This document shows positions 8,094 to 16,901 of a DNA stretch of 64,000 nucleotides, one piece after another. Below the pieces are notes generated by a model. It ran no database searches and was not told the DNA's origin. It saw only the letters and a program-made list of their open reading frames with translations. The number at the start of each line of letters is the position of its first letter. The first letter of the stretch is position 1. This stretch comes from Alphaproteobacteria bacterium (GTDB lineage: Bacteria; Pseudomonadota; Alphaproteobacteria; MPNO01; UBA830): positions 1 through 64,000 of the forward strand of contig JAJEBT010000199.1 of assembly GCA_022822405.1 (NCBI GenBank). Direction: 5' to 3'. Position numbers and translations under genes: made by a program.

Positions 8094-10442
8094 ATGACCG
8101 CAATGATCGGCCGGTCACCCCGGCGCAAGGAAGACCTGCGGCTTCTCACAGGCCGCGGGGTCTACGCCGACGACAACAACGCCGAAGGACAGGCGCATGC
8201 CGTCTTCGTCGTCTCGCCGCACGCCCATGCCGAAATCCGCGCCATCACGCTGCCTCCGGCCGCCGGGGATCCCGACATCCTCGCGGTGCTGACCGGCGCC
8301 GACTGGCTTGCCGATGGCCTCGGCGCCATTCCCCACAATCTCGGCTTCTCGAGCCCGCCCGACATCACGCTCTCGAACCGCGACGGCAGCGACCGCTACG
8401 TCGCGCCTCACTACCCGCTCCCCGCGGATCGCGCGCGCCTGGTCGGAGAACCGGTGGCGATGGTCGTCGCCGAGACCGCGGAGCGCGCCCGGGATGTCGC
8501 CGAACAGGTGACGGTGGACTATGCACCGCTGCCGCCGATCGTCGATACCGAAGGCGCGGCGCGGGCCGACGCTCCGCTGCTCTGGCCCGATCACGGGTCC
8601 AACGTCGCCATCGACGCCGACGTCAATGACCCGAAAGCAACCGCGGCCATATTTGACGCCGCGACACACGTCGTCTCGCTGAAGACAGCGCTGTCCCGGG
8701 TCTCCGGTGTCGCGATGGAACCGAGATCGTCCCTCGGGCGCTACGGCGCGGATGGACGCTTCACGCTTATCACCACGTCGGGCAGCATCTACCGCTACAA
8801 GCGCGAGCTCGCCGAGCTCCTGCAGGTCGACGATGACCGGATCCGCGTGGTCATCGGCGATGTCGGCGGTTCCTACGGTCCCCGGAATGCGCTCTATATC
8901 GACCAGATCCTGGTGCTGTGGGCGGCGCGGCGGATCGGGCGCCCGGTCAAGTGGACCTCGAGCCGCACCGAAAGCATGCTGACCGACTATCAGGCGCGCG
9001 ACCTCGTTGTCGATGCGGAACTCGCACTCGATGACGACGGGCGCATGCTCGCCTTCAGGACCACCAACATCTCGAACATCGGCGCCTATTCGGCTTCGTG
9101 GATTCCGCTCGTGAAGGGAATCGAGATCTCCACCTGCCTCTACAGCCCCGGGAGCGTGTCTGCCCGCGCCGTCGCGGTGCAGACAAACACCTCGCCGACC
9201 TATCCCTATCGCAGCGCCGGCCGGCCCGAGGTCATGTACGTCATCGAGCGGCTCCTCGACATGGCCGCCAAAAAGACCGGCACCGACCGCATCGAAATCC
9301 GGCGGCGGAACCTGATACGCCCCGAGGCGATGCCGTTCAGGAACGGTTTCGGCATGGTCTACGACTCGGGCGACTATCCCACTGCGCTCGACCACGCGAT
9401 CACCCTCTCGGACTGGTCCGGTTTCGTGGAGCGGCACCGAGATTCTCTCGACCGCGGCCTGCTGCGCGGAATCGGCATAGCCCACTACGCGGACCTCTCG
9501 ACCGGCTATCCGCGCGAATGGACCGAGATCCATGTCCACCCCGGCGGCGAAGTGGGACTCGAGATCGGGACCATGGCGACGGGACAGGGGCACGAGACGT
9601 CATTCAGCCAGATGCTCGCCGACGTGCTGCAGGTGCCCTACGATTCGGTATGCGTGCATTACGGCGACACCGATCTCCTCAAGGATGGTGGCGGCACCCA
9701 TTCCGGGCGCAGCATGCGGATGGGCGCCATCGTCATCTGCGACGCCAGTGAGCGGATCATCGCCCGCGGCCGCCGCATCGCGGCCCATGTCCTCGAGGCG
9801 GCCGAAGACGACATCGTCTATGCGGCCGCCACCTTCACGGTGGCCGGGACCGACCGGTCGGTCGACATCTTCGGCATCGCGGCAGCCGCCGAGACCCGGA
9901 CCGATCTTCCCGACGGTCTCGGGGGACCGCTCCGCGAGGAAGCGGATGTCCACCTCCCGCGCGCCGTCATAGGCTCGGGTTGTCACGTCTGCGAGGTCGA
10001 GATTGATCCCGAAACCGGTGTCGTCGCGGTGGTCGGCTGGACCGCCGTCGACGACGTTGGCCGCGCCATCAACCCGATGACCCTCGACGGCCAGACCCAC
10101 GGCGGCGTGATGCAAGGCGTAGGACAGGCCCTGATGGAGGACTGCGCCTATGACCGCGGCACCGGCCAGATGACCGGCGCGACTTTCATGGACTATGCGA
10201 TGCCCCGCGCCGAAGACGCGCCGCCCTTCCGGACGGCGCTCCTGGAAGTGCCGAGCCCGTCAAACCCGCTCGGAATCAAGCCCGGCAGCGAAGGCGGTAC
10301 CGCCGTGGCGCCAGCCGCCGTAGCCAACGCCATCGTCGACGCGCTGTCATCCTACGGCGTAACCCATATCGAACTCCCCGCAACGCCGGAGCGGGTATGG
10401 CAGGCAATGCACCAGGGGAACGAAGCCGGTCCGTCCGCCTGA
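8094..10442 (+). CDS. Molybdenum hydroxylase large subunit (xanthine/CO dehydrogenase family)
   Basis: The 782-residue catalytic subunit would bind molybdopterin cytosine dinucleotide and hydroxylate a heterocycle or oxidise a related substrate. Family features are the N-terminal RKEDLRLLTGRGVYADD, the active-site loop PYRSAGRPE, the cofactor loop GQGHETSF, the segment NPMTLDGQTHGGVMQGVGQA, and near the C-terminus GIKPGSEGG holding the conserved catalytic glutamate (normally KGxGEAG). Starts before 8094 are in poorly coding sequence. The usual partner genes for the iron-sulfur and FAD subunits are not adjacent or anywhere in the window. The next gene is convergent. Confidence 0.88.
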   Translation: MTAMIGRSPRRKEDLRLLTGRGVYADDNNAEGQAHAVFVVSPHAHAEIRAITLPPAAGDPDILAVLTGADWLADGLGAIPHNLGFSSPPDITLSNRDGSDRYVAPHYPLPADRARLVGEPVAMVVAETAERARDVAEQVTVDYAPLPPIVDTEGAARADAPLLWPDHGSNVAIDADVNDPKATAAIFDAATHVVSLKTALSRVSGVAMEPRSSLGRYGADGRFTLITTSGSIYRYKRELAELLQVDDDRIRVVIGDVGGSYGPRNALYIDQILVLWAARRIGRPVKWTSSRTESMLTDYQARDLVVDAELALDDDGRMLAFRTTNISNIGAYSASWIPLVKGIEISTCLYSPGSVSARAVAVQTNTSPTYPYRSAGRPEVMYVIERLLDMAAKKTGTDRIEIRRRNLIRPEAMPFRNGFGMVYDSGDYPTALDHAITLSDWSGFVERHRDSLDRGLLRGIGIAHYADLSTGYPREWTEIHVHPGGEVGLEIGTMATGQGHETSFSQMLADVLQVPYDSVCVHYGDTDLLKDGGGTHSGRSMRMGAIVICDASERIIARGRRIAAHVLEAAEDDIVYAAATFTVAGTDRSVDIFGIAAAAETRTDLPDGLGGPLREEADVHLPRAVIGSGCHVCEVEIDPETGVVAVVGWTAVDDVGRAINPMTLDGQTHGGVMQGVGQALMEDCAYDRGTGQMTGATFMDYAMPRAEDAPPFRTALLEVPSPSNPLGIKPGSEGGTAVAPAAVANAIVDALSSYGVTHIELPATPERVWQAMHQGNEAGPSA

Positions 10443-10486
10443 CGCCCGGCCCGGGAAACCCCGCCAGGCGCCGCAACGGGGCGGCG

Positions 10487-11278
10487 CTACTTGTCGAACC
10501 GGATAGCGCGTTTCTCGAGAAACGCCCGCATGCCCTCCCGGGCATCGTCGGATGTCTGGGTCAGCGCCGACGCCAGCGATTCGACGAAATAGCCCTCGCT
10601 CTCGCCCATGCGGTCTATCCTCTGGATCGCATGCAGCATCATCTTGTTGGCAAGCGGCGCATTCCCGGCGATGGCCTCCGCAAGCTCCATCGCCTTGCCG
10701 AAGGCCTCACCGCTGCCAACCAGGTAGTGAGAGAGCCCGAGCTGCTGACCCTCCTCGGCATCGAGACGCCGTCCCGTCAGCATCATCTCGGTCATGCGAC
10801 CCGGACCGATGATTCTTGCGACACGGATGCTCGCCCCGCCCCCGACATAGATGCCGCGCCGCCCCTCGGGCAGCTGATAGATGGTGCTCGGCTCGGCAAC
10901 GCGCACATGGGTCGTGGTCGCGAGTTCAAGCCCGCCGCCCATCACCGCGCCATGCATCGCCGAGAGCACGGGAAGGCCGCCATACTGGATCAGATCGAAC
11001 GTCCTGTGCCAGTAGCGCGAATGCTCGAACGACTCGTCGACATCGCGCTCGCGATGCTCGGCGAGGTCGAGCCCGGCGCAGAAATGGTCGCCGTTCGCCC
11101 GGATCACGACCGCCAGCGCGTCGGCGGGCGGGGCCGAGAAGAACCGGTTGAGATCGTGAATCAGCGTCTCGTTGACGGCATTGCGCTTCTCGGGGCGATC
11201 AAGGGTGAGAACCGCGATCCGGTCCCGCATTTCGACGGTCAGGAGATCGGAGGAAAACACGAATTCGGGCTTCGTCAT
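10487..11278 (-). CDS. Enoyl-CoA hydratase/isomerase family protein
   Basis: Crotonase-fold enzyme of 263 residues that would hydrate or isomerise an acyl-CoA. Visible features are TLDRPEKRNAVN, the oxyanion-hole regions FCAGLDL and AVMGGGLELA, and PEGRRGIYVGGG, where the second catalytic acid normally sits. The start at 11278 is preceded by GGAG with good spacing. Frames upstream are not family-like. It is divergent from the SDR and feruloyl-CoA synthase genes by a 227-base gap. It is a natural candidate to act on the CoA thioesters made by that ligase, as in CoA-dependent side-chain shortening of hydroxycinnamates. Confidence 0.88.
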   Translation of the reverse strand: MTKPEFVFSSDLLTVEMRDRIAVLTLDRPEKRNAVNETLIHDLNRFFSAPPADALAVVIRANGDHFCAGLDLAEHRERDVDESFEHSRYWHRTFDLIQYGGLPVLSAMHGAVMGGGLELATTTHVRVAEPSTIYQLPEGRRGIYVGGGASIRVARIIGPGRMTEMMLTGRRLDAEEGQQLGLSHYLVGSGEAFGKAMELAEAIAGNAPLANKMMLHAIQRIDRMGESEGYFVESLASALTQTSDDAREGMRAFLEKRAIRFDK

Positions 11279-11505
11279 GACAGGGGCTCCGACATGCAGG
11301 GGGACCGTTGGACGCCCCGTCCGACCACAGAGTCCGGATCCGTCTCCGGCTCTCTGGCAGACGGCGCGGGGTCTTCGCCGGCAACCGGACGGCAGCGGGC
11401 GGAGGCACGAATCCCGAGCGAAGGGCGTCGCGCAACCCTCTATAAGTGACCGGCAAGGCAGTGTAAACTCCGCCGCCACGACAACACGGTGCGGAAGGAC
11501 GAGGC

Positions 11506-12270
11506 ATGGAAATCGGTGGCCATGGGGCAATCGTCGCGGGCGGAGCGTCCGGTCTGGGTGCAGCGACCGCGCGGGCGCTGGCCAAGGCCGGCGCGAAGGT
11601 GGCCGTGCTCGATGTCAACATGGACGTCGCCAGGGAGATCGCTTCGGAGACCGGGGGAGCCGCCGTCGAGTGCGACGTAACCAGCCCGGAAGGCGCCGAA
11701 GCAGCGATCGAGGCGGCGGCCGAGGCCGTGGGCCCGGCGCGCATTCTCGTCAACTGCGCCGGTATTGGACCCGCGGAGCGGATCGTCGGCCGCAAGGGCC
11801 CACAACCGCTCGACCACTACGCGCGCTGCATCAACATCAATGTCATCGGATCGTTCAACATGATGCGGCTGGTCGCGCACCGCATGACCGCGCTCGACCC
11901 GCTCGACGACGACGGCGAACGCGGACTGATCGTCAACACCTCTTCGGTCGCGGCCTATGACGGACAGGTCGGACAGGCCGCCTATTCGTCGTCCAAGGGA
12001 GCGATTGCAAGCCTGACCCTGCCGGCCGCCCGTGAACTCGCCCGCTTCGGCATACGCGTCGTCGCCATCGCACCCGGGGTTTTCGAGACCCCGATGCTCC
12101 GCGGGCTGCTGCAACCGGCCCAGGAGGCCCTGGAGCGAGCGACGCCCTTCCCCCCGCGCCTCGGCAAACCGGAGGAATATGCGAGCTTCGTGCTGTCCAT
12201 CCTCGGGAACAAGATGCTGAACGGCGAAGTCGTGCGCCTCGACGGTGCGCTGCGCCTCGCCCACGAATAG
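11506..12270 (+). CDS. SDR oxidoreductase, 3-hydroxyacyl-CoA dehydrogenase type-2-like
   Basis: Short-chain dehydrogenase of 254 residues with the cofactor motif GGASGLG near the N-terminus, NCAG, and the catalytic Ser plus YSSSK. The insertion DPLDDDGERGLIVNTSS and the ending MLNGEVVRLDGALRLA are characteristic of the type II 3-hydroxyacyl-CoA dehydrogenase (HSD17B10-like) group. These oxidise 3-hydroxyacyl-CoAs with NAD. It is first in a rightward series, 14 bases before the feruloyl-CoA synthase-like gene, fitting a beta-oxidation step after ligation and hydration. Confidence 0.9.
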   Translation: MEIGGHGAIVAGGASGLGAATARALAKAGAKVAVLDVNMDVAREIASETGGAAVECDVTSPEGAEAAIEAAAEAVGPARILVNCAGIGPAERIVGRKGPQPLDHYARCININVIGSFNMMRLVAHRMTALDPLDDDGERGLIVNTSSVAAYDGQVGQAAYSSSKGAIASLTLPAARELARFGIRVVAIAPGVFETPMLRGLLQPAQEALERATPFPPRLGKPEEYASFVLSILGNKMLNGEVVRLDGALRLAHE

Positions 12271-12284
12271 GCCGACGGACAGCC

Positions 12285-14126
12285 ATGAGCGGAGAAACGA
12301 CGCCCCTTGTAGACACCAACCTCAAGCGCTTCGGCGTCGAGGTCGAGCGGCCGGCCAGGGATGTCACCATCCTTCGCTGCCCCGAACCGCTCGCAGAACT
12401 GCCCGACAACCTGATCGCCATACTGCGCGGCAGGACAGATGAACACCCGGACAGGGACATGTTCTGCCAACGCGATCACGCCGGCCGGTGGCGGCGGGCA
12501 ACCTACGCCGAGGTGCGGAGCGCAGCCGACTCGATCGCCCAGACACTGATCGATGGCGGCCACGGGCCGGACCGTCCGGTTGCCGTGCTCTCGGACAATT
12601 CCATAGAGCAGGCGTTCGTCACCCTCGGCGCAATGACGGCGGGCATTCCTGTGCTGCCAGTGTCTCCGGCCTATTCGCTGATGAGCAGCGACCACGAAAA
12701 ACTGAAGGGCGTGATCGCTCGCAACGATCCGTCGGTGATCTTCGTGCAGGACCCGGCGCCGTTCGCCGACGCGCTCGCCGCCATCGACATGTCGGGGCGC
12801 AGACTCGTCACCGCCGGATCGGCCAAAGACGCCCCCGGAGCGGACCCGCTCGACGACTGGCTGGCGCGCCAGCCGACCGGCGCGGTCGAGGATGCGCTTG
12901 CGAAGGTCGGTCACGACACCATCGCCAAGATCCTGCTCACCTCGGGATCGACAGGAGCGCCGAAGGGTGTGCTCAATACCCACCTCATGATGGTTTCCAA
13001 TCAGGTCGCGATGGCGCAGGTCTATGCCTTCCTGCGCGACGAGCCGCCAGTGCTCCTCGACTGGTTGCCGTGGAACCATACCTTCGGCGGCAACTACAAT
13101 TTCAACGCGGTCATCTACAACGGCGGCACGATGTATATCGACGAGGGGCGCCCGCTGCCGGGACAGATCGAGACGACCATCGCCAACATGCGCGAAATCT
13201 CGCCAACGCTCTATCTGAACGTGCCGCGGGGCTTCGATCTTCTGCTGCCGCTCCTCGAAGAGGACGAGGCCGCGCGCCGCGGACTGTTCCGCAACCTGAA
13301 GCTCCTGTTCTTCGCCGGCTCGGCCCTGCCGCGCAACGTCTGGGAGCGCCTCGACCGGCTCGCCCTCGACACGATAGGCGCACGAGTCACGATCACGACC
13401 TCGCTCGGCTCGACCGAGACCGCGCCGGCCACCACCTACATGAACTGGTACCCGGATTCCACCGGCAATGTTGGCGTCCCCCTGCCCGGCTGCGAGGTCA
13501 AGCTCGTGCCCAACGGCGACAAGCTCGAGGTCCGCATGCGCGGGCCCAACATCTCGCCGGGCTACAACAAGGAACCTGAGTTGAGCGCCGCCGCCTTCGA
13601 TGAGGACCGGTTCTTCCGCATCGGCGATGCCGCACGGTTCGAGGACCCCGACGATCCGGCCGAGGGTATCGTGTTCGACGGGCGCGTCGCCGAGAGCTTC
13701 AAGCTCACGACCGGGACGTGGGTGCATGCCGGCCAGCTTCGCTTGCAGGCGATCGCGGCCGCGGCGCCGACGCTTCAGGACGCGGTGGTCACCGGACAGG
13801 ACCGCAGCGAGGTTGGCCTCCTCGCGTTTCCAAGCGTCGCCGGCTGCCAGTCGCTGGCCGGCGGCGACCTGCCACCCGACGAGCTTGTGCGCGACCGCCG
13901 CGTGCATGAGGCGGTGCGCAACGGTCTCGCGCGCCACAATGCGGAGAATCCCGGCAGCTCGACCCGAGTCCGCAGGGTGCTGATGATGACCGAGCCGCCG
14001 CAGATAGACGCCGGCGAGATCACGGACAAGGGGTACATCAACCAGCGGGCCGTTCTCGCGCGCCGCTCCGGCCTGGTCGAGCGGCTCTATGCGGGACAGG
14101 GAGACGATATCGTCGTCATCGGCTGA
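12285..14126 (+). CDS. fcs: Feruloyl-CoA synthase-like acyl-CoA ligase
   Basis: ATP-dependent CoA ligase of 613 residues, the length of Fcs proteins. It has the ATP loop LLTSGSTGAPKGVLNTH, the segment DWLPWNHTFGGNYNFN, FAGSALP, and the branch-typical SLGSTETAPATTY. These features separate the feruloyl-CoA synthase group from ordinary 4-coumarate:CoA ligases. The C-terminal domain (KLTTGTWVHAGQLR) also matches the group. Its neighbours are an SDR, an extradiol dioxygenase and a lactonase-like hydrolase, supporting activation of a hydroxycinnamate or similar aromatic acid. The real substrate may differ from ferulate. Confidence 0.87.
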   Translation: MSGETTPLVDTNLKRFGVEVERPARDVTILRCPEPLAELPDNLIAILRGRTDEHPDRDMFCQRDHAGRWRRATYAEVRSAADSIAQTLIDGGHGPDRPVAVLSDNSIEQAFVTLGAMTAGIPVLPVSPAYSLMSSDHEKLKGVIARNDPSVIFVQDPAPFADALAAIDMSGRRLVTAGSAKDAPGADPLDDWLARQPTGAVEDALAKVGHDTIAKILLTSGSTGAPKGVLNTHLMMVSNQVAMAQVYAFLRDEPPVLLDWLPWNHTFGGNYNFNAVIYNGGTMYIDEGRPLPGQIETTIANMREISPTLYLNVPRGFDLLLPLLEEDEAARRGLFRNLKLLFFAGSALPRNVWERLDRLALDTIGARVTITTSLGSTETAPATTYMNWYPDSTGNVGVPLPGCEVKLVPNGDKLEVRMRGPNISPGYNKEPELSAAAFDEDRFFRIGDAARFEDPDDPAEGIVFDGRVAESFKLTTGTWVHAGQLRLQAIAAAAPTLQDAVVTGQDRSEVGLLAFPSVAGCQSLAGGDLPPDELVRDRRVHEAVRNGLARHNAENPGSSTRVRRVLMMTEPPQIDAGEITDKGYINQRAVLARRSGLVERLYAGQGDDIVVIG

Positions 14127-14159
14127 CGGCAGCGGCCGCAGGGCCGGAAAGGAGGGATT

Positions 14160-15104
14160 ATGATCAAGGTAAGGGACATCGTGTTCGGGCGGCTGCAATC
14201 GCCAGACCTCGATCTGGCAGAGGAATTTCTCACAGATTTCGGCATGATCCGCGTCGAACGCACCGCCGACAGGCTCTACATGCGCGGCACCGACCCGGAA
14301 CCGTTCATCCATGTCACCCACCTGGGCGAGCCCCGATTCATCGGCCTCGCCTTCAACGCCAGGAGCGAGGAGGACCTCAGGACCGTCGCCGCCAGCGAAG
14401 GCGCTTCGGATATCGAGGATCTCGACGAGCCGGGCGGCGGCAAGCGCGTCCGCCTCACGGACCCGCACGGCTACCAGGTGGAGGTCGTCTGGGGACGCAA
14501 GCCGGTCGACCCAGTCGATGTGTCCAGGTTCGCCGTCAACACCGGCGCGGAGAAGGACCTGCGCGCCGGCGAACTGACCCGCATCGGCGCCGGCCCGTCG
14601 CACGTCAAGAGACTCGGACATGCGGTGATCATGACCACGGATCTCAGGGGCGGCACCAACTGGTATCGCGAAAACCTCGGTCTCGTCTCCTCCGACGAGG
14701 TCTATGTCGAGGGCGACCCGAACAAGGTCATAGCCACCTTCAACCGCGTGGATGCCGGCCCCGAATATGTCGACCACCACACGTTCCTGTGCGTCGACGG
14801 CGACAAGGTCGGTCTCAACCACCTCGCCTTCGAGGTGCAGGATATCGACGATGTCTTCATGGGCCATGCCCACCTGCACAGCCGCGAGAAATACGACCAC
14901 ATCTGGGGCACCGGCCGCCACGTGCTGGGCAGCCAGGTCTTCGACTACTGGCTTGACCCGTGGGACCGCGTGCACGAGCACTGGACCGACAGTGATCGCC
15001 TCAACGACCGCAATCCGCCCAATCTGGTTCCGGCCGAGGAAGGCTTCCAGTCCCAGTGGGGAGAGGCCGTGCCGGAGCGCTTCATCGGCCATGCCACACC
15101 GTAA
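14160..15104 (+). CDS. VOC-family extradiol (type I) ring-cleavage dioxygenase
   Basis: A 314-residue protein with two vicinal-oxygen-chelate domains. The N-terminal one is structural. The second holds the likely iron ligands: His in SHVKRLGHAV, His in VGLNHLAFEV, and Glu in the DRVHEH region. The length and the C-terminal extension (DRNPPNLVPAEEGF) match catechol or dihydroxy-arene 2,3-dioxygenases of type I. It would open a catechol-like ring in the cytoplasm. A strong GGAGG site precedes the ATG. It sits between the CoA ligase and the lactonase-like hydrolase. Confidence 0.85.
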   Translation: MIKVRDIVFGRLQSPDLDLAEEFLTDFGMIRVERTADRLYMRGTDPEPFIHVTHLGEPRFIGLAFNARSEEDLRTVAASEGASDIEDLDEPGGGKRVRLTDPHGYQVEVVWGRKPVDPVDVSRFAVNTGAEKDLRAGELTRIGAGPSHVKRLGHAVIMTTDLRGGTNWYRENLGLVSSDEVYVEGDPNKVIATFNRVDAGPEYVDHHTFLCVDGDKVGLNHLAFEVQDIDDVFMGHAHLHSREKYDHIWGTGRHVLGSQVFDYWLDPWDRVHEHWTDSDRLNDRNPPNLVPAEEGFQSQWGEAVPERFIGHATP

Positions 15105-15149
15105 CGGCAGACAGTTCCTGCCCGACATTTCCAGAACGAGGAGTCCGCG

Positions 15150-15935
15150 ATGCTAGCCAGGGTCAATGGCGTCAACATCAACTACGAAATCTCCGGCGAC
15201 GACGGCAAGCCGTGGCTGACCTTTTCCAATTCGCTTGCAACCAACCTGCACATGTGGGACGAGCAGGCGGCCGCGCTCGCCGGCGAGTACCGCATCCTGC
15301 GCTATGACAAGCGGGGCCATGGCGGCTCGGAACCTGTCGAGGGGCCCTACAGCTTCGACGATCTCATCGGCGATGTGATCGGGCTCTGGGACCATCTCGG
15401 GATAGCGGCCTCGGCCTTCGTCGGATTGTCGATCGGCGGCATGACCGCTCAGGGCCTGCTCCTCGCACATGCGGACCGGGTCACGGCCACTGTCATGGCC
15501 AACACCATGGCGCTGTGCCGTCCCGAGGCGATCTCGGCATGGAAGGACCGCGTCGCCGCGGTCGGCGAGCATGGCATGCAGGCTGTTCTGCAGCCGACCA
15601 TGGAGCGCTGGTTTACCGCGGGCTACCGGGCAAGCGGCGCCTCGCGCCTCGGCGACGTCGAGAAGATGATCCTCGGCACGTCGGCTGCCGGCTATTGCGG
15701 CTGCGCGAGCGCCATCCAGGAACTCGCCTATCTCGACAGGCTGGCGTCGCTCGACCACCCGGTACTGCTGATTTCCGGGACCCACGACGGCGGCACGCCT
15801 CCCGAAGGCATGAGGCTGATGCATGAACGGCTCGCCGGCTCGGAATATGTCGAGCTCGACGCGGCACACATCTCGAACATCGAGAAGGCCGACACGTTCA
15901 CGGACCATGTCAGGACGTTCCTCGCAACGCACTGA
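15150..15935 (+). CDS. Alpha/beta hydrolase, 3-oxoadipate enol-lactonase-like
   Basis: Alpha/beta hydrolase of 261 residues resembling PcaD. It has the strand-turn YDKRGHGGS, the nucleophile elbow GLSIGG, and the C-terminal HISNIEK containing the catalytic histidine. GTHDGGTPPEG holds the probable acid. PcaD hydrolyses the enol-lactone of 3-oxoadipate in protocatechuate/catechol breakdown. No ortho-cleavage dioxygenase is nearby, so the enzyme may instead hydrolyse a related lactone or ring-fission product from the extradiol enzyme encoded just upstream. Confidence 0.82.
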   Translation: MLARVNGVNINYEISGDDGKPWLTFSNSLATNLHMWDEQAAALAGEYRILRYDKRGHGGSEPVEGPYSFDDLIGDVIGLWDHLGIAASAFVGLSIGGMTAQGLLLAHADRVTATVMANTMALCRPEAISAWKDRVAAVGEHGMQAVLQPTMERWFTAGYRASGASRLGDVEKMILGTSAAGYCGCASAIQELAYLDRLASLDHPVLLISGTHDGGTPPEGMRLMHERLAGSEYVELDAAHISNIEKADTFTDHVRTFLATH

Positions 15936-15998
15936 AACTCCGCGCCGCCGGGGCGTCCCGGCGGCGCTCCCTCCATCTCCAGCACGGGAACCTCAGCG

Positions 15999-16901
15999 AT
16001 GGCCGAAACAGCCGGAATAATTGGAATCGGAATCATGGGCAGCGCCATGGCGCGAGCCCTGGTGGGCAAGGGATTCCGGGTCGTCGGCTACGACGTCTCT
16101 GCCGACGCCCTCGAAAGCGCCCGGGCCGACGGCGTCGAGACCGCCGGTTCGGCGGCGGCGGTGGCCGAACAGGCGCCCGTCATCATCCTGTCACTTCCGA
16201 GCCCTGCCGCCCTCGCCGCCGTCGCCCGCGAGATCGCGGCATCGGCGGCCGACGGCTGCACGATCATGGAGGCGAGTACGTTCAAGGTTCCGGACAAGGA
16301 AGCCGCGCGTGACGTGCTAGCCGCAGCCGGCCACACGCTGCTCGACTGCCCGCTCTCGGGGACCGGACAGCAGGCGCGGACCGGTGACCTCTCCGTGTTC
16401 ACCAGCGGCGACCGGTCCGCGATCGAGAAATGCGTGCCGGTGATCGAGGCGTTCAGCCGCGAGCACAAGTATTGTGGCGAATTCGGCAACGGCAGCCGCA
16501 TGAAGTTCGTCGCCAACCATCTGGTGACGATTCACAACGTCGCGGCCGCCGAGGCGATGGTTCTCGGCATGAAGTCGGGGCTCGACCCGCAGCTGATCTA
16601 CGACGTGATTTCGACCAGTGCCGGAACCTCGCGGATGTTCCAGCGCCGCGGCCAGATGATGGCGGAGAACGACTACGACGATGTCGGGATGTCGAACCGG
16701 CTCTACCAGAAGGACCTCGACATCATCACCGCCTTTGCCGCCGAGGTGCGCTGCCCCGTCAACCTTTTCGCCGCGGCCGTGCAGCCCTACCGCGCTACGC
16801 TCGAACAGGGGCTTGCCGAGAAGGACACCGCTGCCGTGTGCGCGGTTCTCGAGGACCAGGCCCGCGTCCGGCGCTCCGGAGAGGGACCGGGCGATGGCTG
16901 A
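15999..16901 (+). CDS. Beta-hydroxyacid dehydrogenase (3-hydroxyisobutyrate dehydrogenase family), first copy
   Basis: NAD(P)-dependent dehydrogenase of 300 residues. It has a GIGIMGSAMA Rossmann motif at the N-terminus, the substrate loop CPLSGTGQQA, and the conserved lysine in GSRMKFVANHL. Enzymes of this family oxidise or reduce beta-hydroxyacids, tartronate semialdehyde and related compounds. Its stop overlaps the next gene by eight bases, indicating translational coupling. A second, more divergent member follows after the old yellow enzyme. Confidence 0.88.
   Translation: MAETAGIIGIGIMGSAMARALVGKGFRVVGYDVSADALESARADGVETAGSAAAVAEQAPVIILSLPSPAALAAVAREIAASAADGCTIMEASTFKVPDKEAARDVLAAAGHTLLDCPLSGTGQQARTGDLSVFTSGDRSAIEKCVPVIEAFSREHKYCGEFGNGSRMKFVANHLVTIHNVAAAEAMVLGMKSGLDPQLIYDVISTSAGTSRMFQRRGQMMAENDYDDVGMSNRLYQKDLDIITAFAAEVRCPVNLFAAAVQPYRATLEQGLAEKDTAAVCAVLEDQARVRRSGEGPGDG

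Noticed and set aside
11982-15128. 1048-codon minus-strand frame across the SDR, ligase and dioxygenase genes
   Set aside because: No recognisable domain. It lies wholly opposite three well-supported genes and is a codon-bias artefact of high GC.
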